Part shown: positions 34,429-43,254 of the stretch, piece after piece
Numbering within the stretch: the stretch's first letter is position 1
Layout: the number at the start of each line of letters is the position of its first letter
Notes under the pieces: model-generated
Told to the model about the DNA's origin: nothing
The model's database searches: none
The model's input: the letters and a program-made list of their open reading frames with translations, nothing else
Position numbers and translations under genes: made by a program
DNA from: DATAOG01 sp963753685
Lineage (GTDB): Bacteria > Pseudomonadota > Alphaproteobacteria > Geminicoccales > Geminicoccaceae
Reading direction: 5' to 3'
Assembly (NCBI GenBank): GCA_963753685.1
Contig: CAVWDE010000025.1
Span: 62,001 to 126,000, forward strand
Length of the DNA: 64,000 nt

Positions 34429-34952
34429 CGGCGCTCGTCCGTCACGGCAGACGTATCCGTCTCGCGCAAATAGAAGATCAGGTCGAGCGGCGGCGGCGGC
34501 ACCTCGGTCTGCGACAGCTGGTCGTGGACCTGGCCGCGATGATGAGTCTGGTGGTTGAACAGATTGAGCCAGCAGAGGTGGAGCGGGGTCTCCGCGGTCT
34601 CGGGCCGGGTCACCAGGCGGTAGCGCATGGCGCGCGCCAGATCCTGGTCGCTGTAGCCGTCGACCAGCCGGATCATGTGCGCGTCCTCGGCGCCGCGCGC
34701 CCGCTCGAGCTCCGCGAGGCTGCCGTAGGGCTGCTGGTCGAGGCGCAGGTCCGGATGGGGCCGGCCCTCGATCCGGGCGAGCCAGATCCGATCGCCGACC
34801 AGCAGGTGGTTGAGCGTGCCGTGGATCGAGCCGAAAAACGCCGGCCGCGGCTTGTGGTACTCCGCGCTCGGAAGTGACGCACAAGCCGCGTACAGGCGTT
34901 GATTTGCCCAGCGATTGTAGCGCGCCATGCGGCGCAGATGCTCGAGCATCAT
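34425..34952 (-). CDS. DinB family protein
   Basis: DinB/DUF664-like four-helix-bundle protein with a predicted metal site. His ligands: FFGSIHGTLNHLLVGDRIWL (first His set) and WLNLFNHQTHHRGQVHDQLS (NHQTHHRGQ is the diagnostic motif). Members include thiol-dependent (bacillithiol or mycothiol) transferases, but function in Gram-negatives is generally unknown. ATG 34952 has AAGGGTG nine bases upstream; a GTG at 34964 is a less well-placed alternative. Cotranscribed with the GNAT gene. Confidence 0.88.
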   Translation of the reverse strand: MMLEHLRRMARYNRWANQRLYAACASLPSAEYHKPRPAFFGSIHGTLNHLLVGDRIWLARIEGRPHPDLRLDQQPYGSLAELERARGAEDAHMIRLVDGYSDQDLARAMRYRLVTRPETAETPLHLCWLNLFNHQTHHRGQVHDQLSQTEVPPPPLDLIFYLRETDTSAVTDERR

Positions 34953-35015
34953 GGGCGGTGTCACCCTTGGTCCGGACGATCGGTCCGGAAAGCAAAGATC
35001 ACTCCTGCCCGGCGG

Positions 35016-35282
35016 TCAAGCGCTCCGCGCGGAGCGCGCCCAGCAGTCGCCCGCAGACGGCCGCCCCGCGAGACCGAGCGCGGTGCAGCAGAGGAACGTC
35101 GTGGCCCGCGCCAAGCCGCGCCGGAGCGCCCTGAAGGTCGCCCGACCGCTCCGCCGGATCGCCTCGCTGCGCAGCTGGCGACCGCGCGCGATCGCGCCCC
35201 GGACGACCTCGTGATCGAACCCGCGTGCCGGCACCGCCTGCCACCTGACCGCAGGAAACTCGTGTTCCAGACGGTTGGACAT
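35016..35282 (-). CDS. Small hypothetical protein, 88 aa, next to DUF1127 genes
   Basis: Begins MSNRLEHEFPAVRWQAVPAR and has a basic helix, GRQLRSEAIRRSGRATFRAL, then a Cys/Gly-rich end. A GAGGAG ribosome-binding site lies correctly before ATG 35282, and it follows the DUF1127 gene by about 35 bases. Small proteins with an ALRSEAIR-type helix are common beside DUF1127 genes in alphaproteobacteria. No function known. Confidence 0.6.
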   Translation of the reverse strand: MSNRLEHEFPAVRWQAVPARGFDHEVVRGAIARGRQLRSEAIRRSGRATFRALRRGLARATTFLCCTALGLAGRPSAGDCWARSARSA

Positions 35283-35317
35283 GATGGTCTCCTCAGCACC
35301 CGAGCGGCCAGCGCCGC

Positions 35318-35614
35318 TCAGGCGCGCCAGAAGGGCTTCGCGGCCTCGGCCTCGGCCTCGGACCGGGTGACGCCGATGTCGTGCAGCATGTGGTCCTCGA
35401 ACTGCATCAGCTGACGCCGCTCACGAACGCGCTCGGACCAGGTCAGCAAAGTCTCGACCGCGCCTGCGAGCCAGCGCCGTCCCTTGGCGCGGATCGCCAG
35501 CTGCGGCACGGACTCATAGAGCGGTCGGCTCAGCCCCACGTGGACCGGCGAGGTCAAGCTCGCGATGGTCGAGAAGAGGGTGCCGAAACCCGGTGAGCCA
35601 ACGGTTCTGGTCAT
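35318..35614 (-). CDS. DUF1127 domain-containing protein (paralogue 1)
   Basis: 98 residues from ATG 35614. The C-terminal DUF1127 (YjiS-like) motif reads ERRQLMQFEDHMLHDIGVTR followed by SEAEAEAAKPFWRA. The N-terminus (MTRTVGSPGFGTLFSTIASL) parallels that of the second copy at 35758-36135, so the two are duplicates. DUF1127 proteins are small, Arg-rich and linked in some alphaproteobacteria to RNA regulation and carbon or phosphate metabolism; the role here is unknown. Confidence 0.88.
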   Translation of the reverse strand: MTRTVGSPGFGTLFSTIASLTSPVHVGLSRPLYESVPQLAIRAKGRRWLAGAVETLLTWSERVRERRQLMQFEDHMLHDIGVTRSEAEAEAAKPFWRA

Positions 35615-35757
35615 GGTCTGCACTCCGGCTGCGGGCGCGCCACCCGGCATGGATGGCAGCGACCCTGTTCCTCTGCTCCCGTCCTAGCGGTCAGTTGTTT
35701 CCGCCCGATGTCGGGCGCAGGGTCTTCTGGTTTCAATCGTGTTTCGAGCGCGCGACC

Positions 35758-36135
35758 TCAGAGGTGCCAGAGGCCGAGCCTCGCCTCGCCGACGATCGGC
35801 CCGCGCGCGACGCCGTGATCGCGCACCAGCGGCTCCCCGAGGCCCGCGAACGGCGCGGGCAGCTCGGGCCCGACGTCCGCGCGGCTGAGCCCGATGTCGC
35901 GCAGCAGGCGATCGTCGAGGCGCGCGAGCGTCCGTTGCGTCCGGGCGCGCTCGCGGTGCTGCTCGAAGGCCTGGAGCAGAGCCCGCAACCGACGGCCGAG
36001 CCCGGCCCGGATCCGAAGCTCGGACGGGGCCCGGTAGGTCGGCGCCCGGGTCACGAACTCCTGGGCCGGCGCGGTCAGCGCGGCGAGCGTCGGGAACAGC
36101 GTCCCGAAACCTGCAACAGGATTAATCTGGGTCAT
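35758..36135 (-). CDS. DUF1127 domain-containing protein (paralogue 2)
   Basis: 125 residues. N-terminus MTQINPVAGFGTLFPTLAAL matches the neighbour's; the DUF1127 motif is TLARLDDRLLRDIGLSRADV. It carries a C-terminal extension of about 30 residues not found in typical family members (LVRDHGVARGPIVGEARLGL). ATG 36135 is chosen because it aligns with the paralogue and follows a GGAGG-containing leader. The 360 bases to 36497 hold no supportable gene. Confidence 0.85.
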   Translation of the reverse strand: MTQINPVAGFGTLFPTLAALTAPAQEFVTRAPTYRAPSELRIRAGLGRRLRALLQAFEQHRERARTQRTLARLDDRLLRDIGLSRADVGPELPAPFAGLGEPLVRDHGVARGPIVGEARLGLWHL

Positions 36136-36497
36136 GTTTGCATCCTCCGATCGGGGCCCGGCTCCCGGGCATCCATCGATCCTTTTCCCAGGAGATATCT
36201 GGGGTGAACCACGCATGAGCACAAACGATGCTTACTCATGTATCGGATCACTTTAATTCATGCGAAACCCGACCCTGAGTGCGCCAGCTCGGGGGCCGGG
36301 CAGCCGGACCAGTCGGGGGCGATCGGCGGCAAGCGATGCGCCCGGTGTGGTCGAGGCCGGCTGCCGGTCGGCGGCCGACTCGCGGCCTGCCGCGGCGCCC
36401 TCCGGGTGGCGTCGGTTGGGCCACGCAGGCTTGACGGCGCCGTCAATCCGACAAGTTCACAAAGCTCAGGGTCGGCGCGCGCTGACGGGGAGGGGCG

Positions 36498-37187
36498 ATG
36501 ATTACCCGGGTGCTGGATGCGGCGACGACCCGCCTGGTCCGCTATTTCGGCTTGAGCTACGATACGTTCGCACTCGTCGCGCTGCAGGATTTCGCCCTCG
36601 GCTACCTGCCATGGTCGCAGTCGTCGATCCGGCCGAGCGCGCTCGTCTGCCTGCTCAACGACATCAAAATGAATCGGCGCCGGACGATCGTCGAGTTCGG
36701 CAGCGGCGTGTCGACGATGTTCATGGCCGAGCTGATCAAAGACACTGGCGATCAGCGGCTGCTGTCGTTCGAGCATGACGAGGGGTGGTCGGCGTCGGTC
36801 AACGAATGGTTGGACCGGCGCGGCCTGGCCCACGCCGCCCGCTGCGTCCACGCGCCCCTGCGCCCCTGTCCCGGCTACGATCTGCCCTGGTACGACGTCG
36901 AGATCGTGCGCGCGAGCTTGCGCGAGCGCCGGGTCGACTGTCTGCTGTGCGACGGGCCGCCCGCCTGGGCCGGCAGCACCGCGATGGCGCGGCTGCCGGC
37001 GGTGCCGATCGTGCGGGAATTCCTGGCGAGCGAGTTCTCGATCCTCCTCGACGACATCCAAAGGCATCACGAGCGGCGGATCGCCAGGGCCTGGCAGCGG
37101 ATGCTGGGGGTGCGGTTCCAGCATTTCTTCCTGCGCGGCGGCTTCGCCCTCGCGATCAAGGGCAGGCACAACCACCCGGTCATCTGA
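36498..37187 (+). CDS. Class I SAM-dependent methyltransferase-like protein
   Basis: 229 residues. Motif I of the Rossmann SAM fold: RRRTIVEFGSGVSTMFMAEL; motif II-like LLSFEHDEGWSASVNEWL; motif IV-like VDCLLCDGPPAWAGSTAMAR, where an Asp-Gly-Pro-Pro replaces the usual acidic/aromatic. The closing strands are FSILLDDIQRHHERRIARAW and HFFLRGGFALAIKGRH. Resembles FkbM/TylF-neighbour methyltransferases acting on small molecules or sugars, but the substrate is unknown. GGGGAGGGGCG precedes ATG 36498. Single-gene unit. Confidence 0.78.
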   Translation: MITRVLDAATTRLVRYFGLSYDTFALVALQDFALGYLPWSQSSIRPSALVCLLNDIKMNRRRTIVEFGSGVSTMFMAELIKDTGDQRLLSFEHDEGWSASVNEWLDRRGLAHAARCVHAPLRPCPGYDLPWYDVEIVRASLRERRVDCLLCDGPPAWAGSTAMARLPAVPIVREFLASEFSILLDDIQRHHERRIARAWQRMLGVRFQHFFLRGGFALAIKGRHNHPVI

Positions 37188-37374
37188 GCCGGCCGGGATT
37201 CGGGCGCGAGACTCGAGCCGGACCGCAACAGGGCGTCGCGGTTCGATGAATCCGCCTCATGTTTCGATCCCGCGGAAGGCGCCGGCTGCGCGTGCGACAG
37301 CGCCAGTTCGAGCTTGACGGCTGCGCGTGATCGCGCATGGTCGGTACCAGCACACCTCATGCGAGACCAGGACC

Positions 37375-38304
37375 ATGCCGAACCGTTTGCCGGCGCTCTC
37401 GGCGCTCCGCACCTTCGAGTCGGCGGCGCGCCATCTGAGCTTCACTCGGGCCGCCGACGAGCTGCACGTCACCCAGGCCGCGGTCAGCCACCAGATCAAG
37501 GCGCTCGAGGCGGACCTCGGCGTCTGCCTGTTCCGGCGGCTCAACCGGCGCCTGCTGCTGACCGACGAGGGCCAGCTCCTGATGCCCTCGGTGCGCCGGG
37601 CCTTCGATGAGCTCTCCGCGGGCGTCGAGCGGGTACGCGCGCGCTGCCTGGGCGGCACGCTCACGATCAGCACCACGCCCTCGATCGCCGCCAATTGGCT
37701 GGCCAGCCGCCTCGGCCGCTTCCAGGCGCTGCGGCCGGAGTTCGAGATCCGCCTGATGGCGACCCCGCGCCTGATCGAGTTCGCCCGCGAGGGCGTCGAC
37801 TGCGGCATCCGCTACGGCTTCGGCGAGTGGCCGGGGCTGCTGGCGGAACGCCTGTTCAGCGCCGCGCTGACCGTCGTGTGCAGCCCGCGGCTGCTCGAGG
37901 GGTCCGACCCGCTCAGGGAGCCGGCCGACCTCGCCCGCCACACGCTGCTGCACGCGCTGGACGACATGGACGACTGGCGGCTCTGGCTGCGCGCGGCCGG
38001 CGTCCCCGGCATCGACCCGCAGCGCGGCCCCAAGTTCGAATCGATGCCGCTCGCCCTGCAGGCGGCGATCAGCGGCACCGGCGTCGCAATCAGCCGCGGC
38101 CCGCTGGCCGACGAGGCACTCGCCGCCGGCCGCCTGGTCAAGCCCTTCGACCTCGAACTGCCGAGCGAATGCGCCTACTACTTCGTGGTTCCCGAGACCA
38201 GCGCCGACCAACCCAAGATCCAGGCCTTCCGCAGCTGGCTGCTCGACGAGGTCGCCGGCACCGCGACCGAGCCGCGCGCAGCACCCCGTCTGGCGGCCGA
38301 ATGA
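37375..38304 (+). CDS. LysR-family transcriptional regulator, GcvA-like
   Basis: 309 residues. N-terminal winged HTH: LPALSALRTFESAARHLSFT, RAADELHVTQAAVSHQIKAL and EADLGVCLFRRLNRRLLLTD, the GcvA/AmpR subgroup signature. The C-terminal ligand-binding domain runs from TISTTPSIAANWLASRLGRF to the end and includes VDCGIRYGFGEWPGLLAERL. Members activate or repress a nearby divergent operon in response to a small metabolite; no obvious divergent partner exists here, so the target is uncertain. ATG 37375 aligns with family starts; earlier in-frame codons have no ribosome-binding site. Confidence 0.9.
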   Translation: MPNRLPALSALRTFESAARHLSFTRAADELHVTQAAVSHQIKALEADLGVCLFRRLNRRLLLTDEGQLLMPSVRRAFDELSAGVERVRARCLGGTLTISTTPSIAANWLASRLGRFQALRPEFEIRLMATPRLIEFAREGVDCGIRYGFGEWPGLLAERLFSAALTVVCSPRLLEGSDPLREPADLARHTLLHALDDMDDWRLWLRAAGVPGIDPQRGPKFESMPLALQAAISGTGVAISRGPLADEALAAGRLVKPFDLELPSECAYYFVVPETSADQPKIQAFRSWLLDEVAGTATEPRAAPRLAAE

Positions 38305-38369
38305 GTCTCCGATCGGTCAGCCAGGACTGCTTGCGCCGCAAGGTTGGCGCGGATCATGGCCCGGATCGT

Positions 38370-38666
38370 TCACGCCGCGAGCGCGCGGCGGACGGCGTCG
38401 GGTTCGCGGTCGATGACCTTGAGGAAGGCACGGGCAGCGCCCTCGGGGCGGCGCCGGCCCTGTTCCCAGTTCTGCACGGCGTCGAGCCCGAAGCCGAAGC
38501 TCCGAGCGAACTCCGCCTGGGTCATGCCGAGCTTCCGCCGGATCGCCTTGACGTCGATCTCGAAGGGGACGTGGACGCGGTAGGTCGACGGATCGGCCTC
38601 GCCGCGCGCGATCGCGATCGCATCCTCGAGGCCGGCTTTGATCTTGCCGAAAGCGCGTTTGCTCAT
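38370..38666 (-). CDS. HigA-like helix-turn-helix antitoxin
   Basis: 98 residues. XRE-type HTH in the C-terminal half: IRRKLGMTQAEFARSFGFGL then DAVQNWEQGRRRPEGAARAF, followed by LKVIDREPDAVRRAL. The N-terminus (KIKAGLEDAIAIARGEADPS) is typical of HigA/MqsA-type antitoxins that follow a RelE-like toxin gene. Located 4 bases after the toxin stop in the inverted (toxin-first) order characteristic of HigBA. It probably represses its own operon. Confidence 0.9.
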   Translation of the reverse strand: MSKRAFGKIKAGLEDAIAIARGEADPSTYRVHVPFEIDVKAIRRKLGMTQAEFARSFGFGLDAVQNWEQGRRRPEGAARAFLKVIDREPDAVRRALAA

Positions 38667-38670
38667 GGCG

Positions 38671-39042
38671 TCACCCAAGATTGCCGATGCGTCGCCGGTA
38701 ACTGTCGACGAGCAGCTTCGTGAGCTGTACGAGAGCACTACGCTCCGATTTGGATAGATCGGACCGCTCGCCTTTGGCGAATACCGTCAGCAAAAAGACC
38801 GGAAAGTTCGCTCCGGTGTAGAACGTGACCACCCGCCAGCCGCCGCTTTTTCCTTTGCCGCGCCCCGCAAACCGGACCTTGCGGGCGCCGCCCGTGCCTT
38901 GGATCACATCGCCCGCATCCGGATGCCTTGCGAGATGATCGACGATCCGCTCGAGGTCGCCGTCGCTCAGCCCGGCCGCTTTGGCGCCAGCGATGAAAGG
39001 GGCCGTCTCGACGACGACGTGCACGTCGCATCTATACGCCAA
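38671..39042 (-). CDS. RelE/ParE superfamily toxin (HigB-like)
   Basis: 123 residues. The fold is indicated by ETAPFIAGAKAAGLSDGDLE, RIVDHLARHPDAGDVIQGTG, GARKVRFAGRGKGKSGGWRV and VTFYTGANFPVFLLTVFAKG. The KVRFAGRGKGKSGGxRV block is diagnostic of RelE-like mRNA interferases with basic catalytic residues, and the C-terminus is ERSDLSKSERSALVQLTKLL. First gene of a toxin-antitoxin pair. Confidence 0.9.
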   Translation of the reverse strand: MAYRCDVHVVVETAPFIAGAKAAGLSDGDLERIVDHLARHPDAGDVIQGTGGARKVRFAGRGKGKSGGWRVVTFYTGANFPVFLLTVFAKGERSDLSKSERSALVQLTKLLVDSYRRRIGNLG

Positions 39043-39136
39043 CGGCGGAGCTGGGTCAACGCCGCCGCCGGGGAGACTGGTGATCTGCGGCCGCGGCAGC
39101 CCCGGACGCGGGTCTGGCCGCGAGCGTGCGTCCGGG

Positions 39137-40360
39137 TCAGACCGTGCTCCTCCTTACTTTGGCGTCGGGGCGGCGGCGAAGGTCGGGGAGGAGGGCCGTG
39201 CCGAGGCCGGGGGTGGTGAGGGGGTAGGCGTAGCCCTGCTCGATGCGTGGGAGCGTGGTCACCAGGTCCCGGTAGAAGCCCCGGGTGTAGGCGCGCACGG
39301 TCTCGAGGATCAGCGCGTTCGGCGCCGCGAGCGTCAGATGCAGGTTGGCGCACAGGGTCACCGGGCCGGTGCAGTCGTGGGGCGCGATCGGCCGGTCGAA
39401 GGCTTCGGCCAGCGCGGCGACCTTGCGGCCCTCGGTCAGGCCGCCGATCCAGGCCATGTCGAAATGCACGACGTCGATCGCGCCCCGGCTCAAGGCTTCG
39501 CGGAACCAGACCTTCGTGCCGAGGTTCTCGCTGCCCGCGACCCGGCCGCGCACGCGCGCCTGGTAGCGGGCGAGATCGTCCAGCTGGTGCATGGCGATCG
39601 GGTCCTCGTGCCAGTAGACCCCGAGCCCGTCGAGCGCCTCGGCGATCTGCAGCGCCGCCGGCAGCTGCCAGAGACCGTGATATTCGAGCATGATGTCGAT
39701 CCGATCCCCGACCGCCGTCCGGATCGCCTCGACCAGCCCGACCGTGCGCCGCAGATCCTCGCGCGCGATGTGCTGGCCGCCGGTCGGCAAGGCGTGGGCA
39801 TCGAACGGCCAGATCTTCATCGCCCCGATGCCGTCCGCGAGCAGCGATTGCGCGAGCTCGGCCGGGCGCTGGTGCTGGGCCGCGAGATCGTCCAGCGGAT
39901 CGGCACTGACCGCGGCGTCGCCCGGGCGCACCAGCAACGTGTTGTAGTCGCCGCGCGCGACGCGGTTGTAGGCGGCGCTGGCGCAGGTGTTGTAGATCCG
40001 GATTTTTTCCCGACTTAAGCCGCCGAGCAGCTGATGGAGGGGCAGGCCGGCGGCCTTGCCGAACAGATCCCAAAGCGCGAGATCGACCGCGGAATTGCCC
40101 CGCACCTCCACGCTGCGGCTGGGAAAACCGGAAAAATGGTTGCCGACCTCCGCCATCAGCGCGCGCGCGTGGCGCTCGATCTGCAGCGGGTCCTTGCCGA
40201 GCAGATAGGGCGCGCAGGTCTCGTGCAGGTAGGCGACCGTCGCCTCCGGATTGCGAAAGGTCTCGCCGAGACCAACCAGGCCCTCGTCAGTCTGCAGCTC
40301 GACCCAGACCAGATTGCTGAAGTCGGCGAGCTGGATGGTCTCGAGTGCTATGATCTTCAT
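39137..40360 (-). CDS. Mandelate racemase / muconate lactonizing enzyme family protein (enolase superfamily)
   Basis: 407 residues. N-terminal capping domain: FSNLVWVELQTDEGLVGLGE and GNSAVDLALWDLFGKAAGLP. Barrel domain: AMKIWPFDAHALPTGG with the Lys of the K-x-W/K motif, then metal ligands in DIMLEYHGLWQLPAALQIAE (D, E), YWHEDPIAM (E) and VAGSENLGTKVWFREALSRG (E). Then DVVHFDMAWIGGLTEGRKVA and the catalytic His in DRPIAPHDCTGPVTLCANLH. The DMAWIGGLTEGRK and HDCTGP pattern is that of sugar-acid dehydratases such as galactonate-dehydratase-like members. The exact acid is unknown. Divergent from the amino-acid-type binding-protein gene, so the pair may serve uptake and catabolism of one compound. 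Confidence 0.88.
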   Translation of the reverse strand: MKIIALETIQLADFSNLVWVELQTDEGLVGLGETFRNPEATVAYLHETCAPYLLGKDPLQIERHARALMAEVGNHFSGFPSRSVEVRGNSAVDLALWDLFGKAAGLPLHQLLGGLSREKIRIYNTCASAAYNRVARGDYNTLLVRPGDAAVSADPLDDLAAQHQRPAELAQSLLADGIGAMKIWPFDAHALPTGGQHIAREDLRRTVGLVEAIRTAVGDRIDIMLEYHGLWQLPAALQIAEALDGLGVYWHEDPIAMHQLDDLARYQARVRGRVAGSENLGTKVWFREALSRGAIDVVHFDMAWIGGLTEGRKVAALAEAFDRPIAPHDCTGPVTLCANLHLTLAAPNALILETVRAYTRGFYRDLVTTLPRIEQGYAYPLTTPGLGTALLPDLRRRPDAKVRRSTV

Positions 40361-40559
40361 CGGTGTCGTCTCCCGGCTTGTTGGCGAGCTTCGGATGATC
40401 GCTTGCAGAACCTGGAACGCACAAGGGCGGGATCAGCAAGGTGGCTGCGCTCGCTCCAACGAAACCCGCTCGCGCATATGTCTTTTCAAGGGCTGACTCT
40501 TCGAACAAGATTGCGGCTCGCCTGGACGACAGGGCCGACGAGCCGAGGGGAGGACGAGC

Positions 40560-41690
40560 ATTCCAAGCAGACGGTCTTGCTGTCTCCTGGCCGGATCGGT
40601 CGCGCTCGCGACGCTTGCGGGGGCGCATGATCTCGCCGCCGAGATTCTGGTCGGCTTTGCGGGGCCGCTGACCGGGGAGATGGAACTCGCCGGCGAGCAG
40701 ATGCAGAACGGCACCAAGCTGGCGGTCGCCGAGCTGAACGCCGCCGGCGGGGTGCTCGGCGAGAAGATCGTCATCGATCACGTCGACGACCATTGCGACG
40801 GCGAGCAAGCCGCAGCCGCGGCACGAAAGCTCGTGGCGGACGGGGTCGCGGTGGCGATCGGCCACCTGTGCTCGAATGCGGCGATTCCCGCATCGGAAGT
40901 CTACGAGGCGGCCCGGATTCCGTTTCTCACCATGGCGAGCAACCCGCTGGTCACCGCTCGGGGGCTTCATTGGACGTTCAGAGCGAGCCCGTCGGACGTT
41001 GCCTACAGCAAGCTCACCGCCGAGTACATGGCCCGGCAGCTGGCAGGCAAACGGATCGCCATCGTCCACGACACCCGCACCTACGGCAAAGGGGCGGCCG
41101 ATTTTACGCGCAAGAGCCTCGAAGAGCTGAAAATCGCGCCGGTCATGTTCGAGGCGATGCGGCCGGGGCAGCTCTTGTTCACGGACCTGATCGAAGGGCT
41201 GCGACGGGTCGGGACCGACGTCCTCTACTATGGCGGCTATCCGCGTGAGGTCGGCCTGCTCCGCCGGCAGATGGCGGAGGCCGGCTTCGAGCCACCGACG
41301 ATCGTCTCCGCCGCCAACACGAGCGAGGAATTCGGCTTGATCGCCGGCCCGGCCGCGGACGGCACGCTGGTGGTCGCCGATCGCCGGTTCGACACGGCGG
41401 AATTCTCTCGGTTCGAGGCGAGCCTTCGTGCAGCTTACCAAATGCCGTCGGATCTACGCGTCACGAGAGGTTACGGCAACGCCAAGATCTGGGCTCAGGC
41501 GGTCGTAGCCGCCGGCACGACGGATGGCAGCGCGGTCGCTCGAGCGCTGCACTCCGGGACGTTTCACGTCTTCGGCATCGAGGCCCGCTTCGACGACCAG
41601 GGCAACGTCCAGGGCCCGCTCGGCGAGGTCACCGTCTGGGTCTGGCGGGGCGGCAAGCCCGTGCCACTGGTCCCGGAGTTCCTCCGGTGA
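40560..41690 (+). CDS. Branched-chain amino acid-type ABC transporter substrate-binding protein, apparent ATT start
   Basis: Periplasmic type I binding protein, 376 residues if it starts at 40560. Mature-domain motifs: EILVGFAGPLTGEMELAGEQ, GTKLAVAELNAAGGVLGEKI, VAVAIGHLCSNAAIPASEVY, PFLTMASNPLVTARGLHWTF, RIAIVHDTRTYGKGAADFTR. An ATG at 40680 exists, but starting there deletes the first beta strand and the signal peptide. Upstream in frame is SRRSCCLLAGSVALATLAGA, a signal region, back to ATT at 40560. That ATT lies six bases after GGGGAGG (40547-40553). No ATG, GTG or TTG occurs between the in-frame TGA at 40494 and this point. Either ATT is the start or an upstream frame error hides the true one. 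No permease or ATPase nearby. Ligand unknown. Confidence 0.85.
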   Translation: MPSRRSCCLLAGSVALATLAGAHDLAAEILVGFAGPLTGEMELAGEQMQNGTKLAVAELNAAGGVLGEKIVIDHVDDHCDGEQAAAAARKLVADGVAVAIGHLCSNAAIPASEVYEAARIPFLTMASNPLVTARGLHWTFRASPSDVAYSKLTAEYMARQLAGKRIAIVHDTRTYGKGAADFTRKSLEELKIAPVMFEAMRPGQLLFTDLIEGLRRVGTDVLYYGGYPREVGLLRRQMAEAGFEPPTIVSAANTSEEFGLIAGPAADGTLVVADRRFDTAEFSRFEASLRAAYQMPSDLRVTRGYGNAKIWAQAVVAAGTTDGSAVARALHSGTFHVFGIEARFDDQGNVQGPLGEVTVWVWRGGKPVPLVPEFLR

Positions 41691-41762
41691 CAGCAAGGTC
41701 AAGCCCTAACCGGGGAATCAAGTTTTCCAGCATGCGCCGACGACAGTACTCGCCGGGTCCGG

Positions 41763-42401
41763 CTATGCTCCGGCCGGTTGCAGCTGAGGGAAGAGCTGGC
41801 CGAGGCCGTCCGCCACCATCTCCACGGCGATTGCCGCGAGAACCATGCCCATCAGGCGGGTCAGGACGTTCATGGCCGTCGGTCCGAGCAGGCTCGAGAG
41901 CCGGGTGGCCGCGCCCAGCACGACCAGGACGACGACGCACATGACGACGATCACGGCGCCAACCATGACGCCGCCGGCGACCCCTTGCGCGTGCTGGCTG
42001 TTGACGATCACGGTGGCCATGGCGCCGGGCCCGGCGATCATGGGGATCGCCAGCGGGAAGATCGCCGGGTTGTCCTTCTCCTTGCCATGCGCCTCCTCCG
42101 CCGGCGAGTGCTGCACCCGGCTCGGCTGCGCGTGCAGCATCGAGAGCGCGAGCAGCAGGATGATGATCCCGCCCGCGACCCGGAACGAGCCGACCGAGAT
42201 GCCGAACAGATCGAGAATCTCCTGGCCGACGACGGCCGTGACCAGGAGCGTGATCAGCACCGCGACCGAGGTCATCAGCGCGATTTTCTGACGCTCGGCG
42301 CCGCTGCGTTCGGAGGTCACCGAGAGGAAGATCGCGGTGTTCCCGATCGGGTTCAGGATCGCGAACAGCGCGGCCGCAAACTTCACGAACTCGCCCGACA
42401 T
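41763..42401 (-). CDS. MarC family integral membrane protein
   Basis: 212 residues, six predicted transmembrane segments: VKFAAALFAILNPIGNTAIF (with the family's NPIG), IALMTSVAVLITLLVTAVVG, FRVAGGIIILLLALSMLHA, AIPMIAGPGAMATVIV (with P-GPG), VMVGAVIVVMCVVVLVVLGA, MNVLTRLMGMVLAAIAVEMV. Despite the name, MarC proteins are not established multidrug transporters; small-solute or amino-acid efflux is proposed. The start at 42401 (MSGEFVKFAA) fits the family; the frame is open further. Divergent from the RraA-like gene. Confidence 0.92.
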   Translation of the reverse strand: MSGEFVKFAAALFAILNPIGNTAIFLSVTSERSGAERQKIALMTSVAVLITLLVTAVVGQEILDLFGISVGSFRVAGGIIILLLALSMLHAQPSRVQHSPAEEAHGKEKDNPAIFPLAIPMIAGPGAMATVIVNSQHAQGVAGGVMVGAVIVVMCVVVLVVLGAATRLSSLLGPTAMNVLTRLMGMVLAAIAVEMVADGLGQLFPQLQPAGA

Positions 42402-42487
42402 CTGCGTGATTCCATCCGTCGGCTTGCGCTTGCCGCGCGGCCGCCGGCATGATTGCCTGCCCGCGCCAACCAAAGACAGAGGGAACC

Positions 42488-43207
42488 ATGGCCGGATTGC
42501 CGGAGGAAACCAAGCGGCTTTTGCGCGCGACCACGACCGCGACCTTGACCACGCAGCTGTTCAAGCGGGGGCTGCGCAACACCTTCATCCAGGGCGTGCA
42601 CCGGATCACGGCCAGCGCGCCGATGTTGATCGGCGAGGCCTATACGCTGCGCATGATCCCGGCGCGCGAGGACCTCGATCATCCGGGCATGTTCGATGAT
42701 CGCTCCTACCCGCAGCGGCGCGCGATCGAGGAATGCCCGGCCGGCCAGGTGCTGGTGATCGACTGCCGCGGCAAGGCGGGAGGCGGCTCGCTCGGCGACA
42801 TCCTGATCGCCAGGCTGATGCAGCGCGGCGTGGCCGGGGTGGTGACCGATGGTGCTGTCCGCGACACACCCCAGATCATCCCGCTCGCCTGGCCGGTCTA
42901 CGCTGCGGGCGCGGCCGCGCCGGCGAGCTTTGCCTACCACCACGCGGTCGACCTGCAGCAGCCGATCGGGTGCGGCGAGGTGCCGGTGTTCCCGGGCGAC
43001 GTCCTGGTCGGCGACGGCGAGGGGGTCGTGGTGATCCCGCGCCACCTGGCGGACGAGGTCGCGCGCGATGCCGTAGCCCAAGAGCAGATCGAGGCCTGGA
43101 TCCTCGACCAGGTCAAGGCCGGGCAGGGCATCTTCGGCCTCTATCCGCCGGATGCCGCGACCCGGGAACGCTACGAGGCCGCGCGCAAGGCGGCAGCAGC
43201 CGGCTGA
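42488..43207 (+). CDS. RraA-like family protein (HMG/CHA aldolase superfamily)
   Basis: 239 residues. RraA/dimethylmenaquinone-methyltransferase-like fold: NTFIQGVHRITASAPMLIGE, GQVLVIDCRGKAGGGSLGDI, LIARLMQRGVAGVVTDGAVR, DTPQIIPLAWPVYAAGAAAP, VFPGDVLVGDGEGVVVIPRH. The GGSLGDI...GVVTDGAVRD block carries the Arg/Asp active site of class II pyruvate aldolases (4-hydroxy-4-methyl-2-oxoglutarate / oxaloacetate decarboxylase). It is therefore more likely an aldolase/decarboxylase than an RNase E inhibitor. ATG 42488 follows AGAGGGAA. Single-gene unit. Confidence 0.85.
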   Translation: MAGLPEETKRLLRATTTATLTTQLFKRGLRNTFIQGVHRITASAPMLIGEAYTLRMIPAREDLDHPGMFDDRSYPQRRAIEECPAGQVLVIDCRGKAGGGSLGDILIARLMQRGVAGVVTDGAVRDTPQIIPLAWPVYAAGAAAPASFAYHHAVDLQQPIGCGEVPVFPGDVLVGDGEGVVVIPRHLADEVARDAVAQEQIEAWILDQVKAGQGIFGLYPPDAATRERYEAARKAAAAG

Positions 43208-43254
43208 GCGATCGCCGCCGCACGCGGCTCTTGGTCAGACATCGAGGGAGGCAA

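Noticed and set aside
36260..36497. Open frames in the gap before the methyltransferase gene
   Set aside because: Short arginine-rich frames on both strands without start signals or homology.
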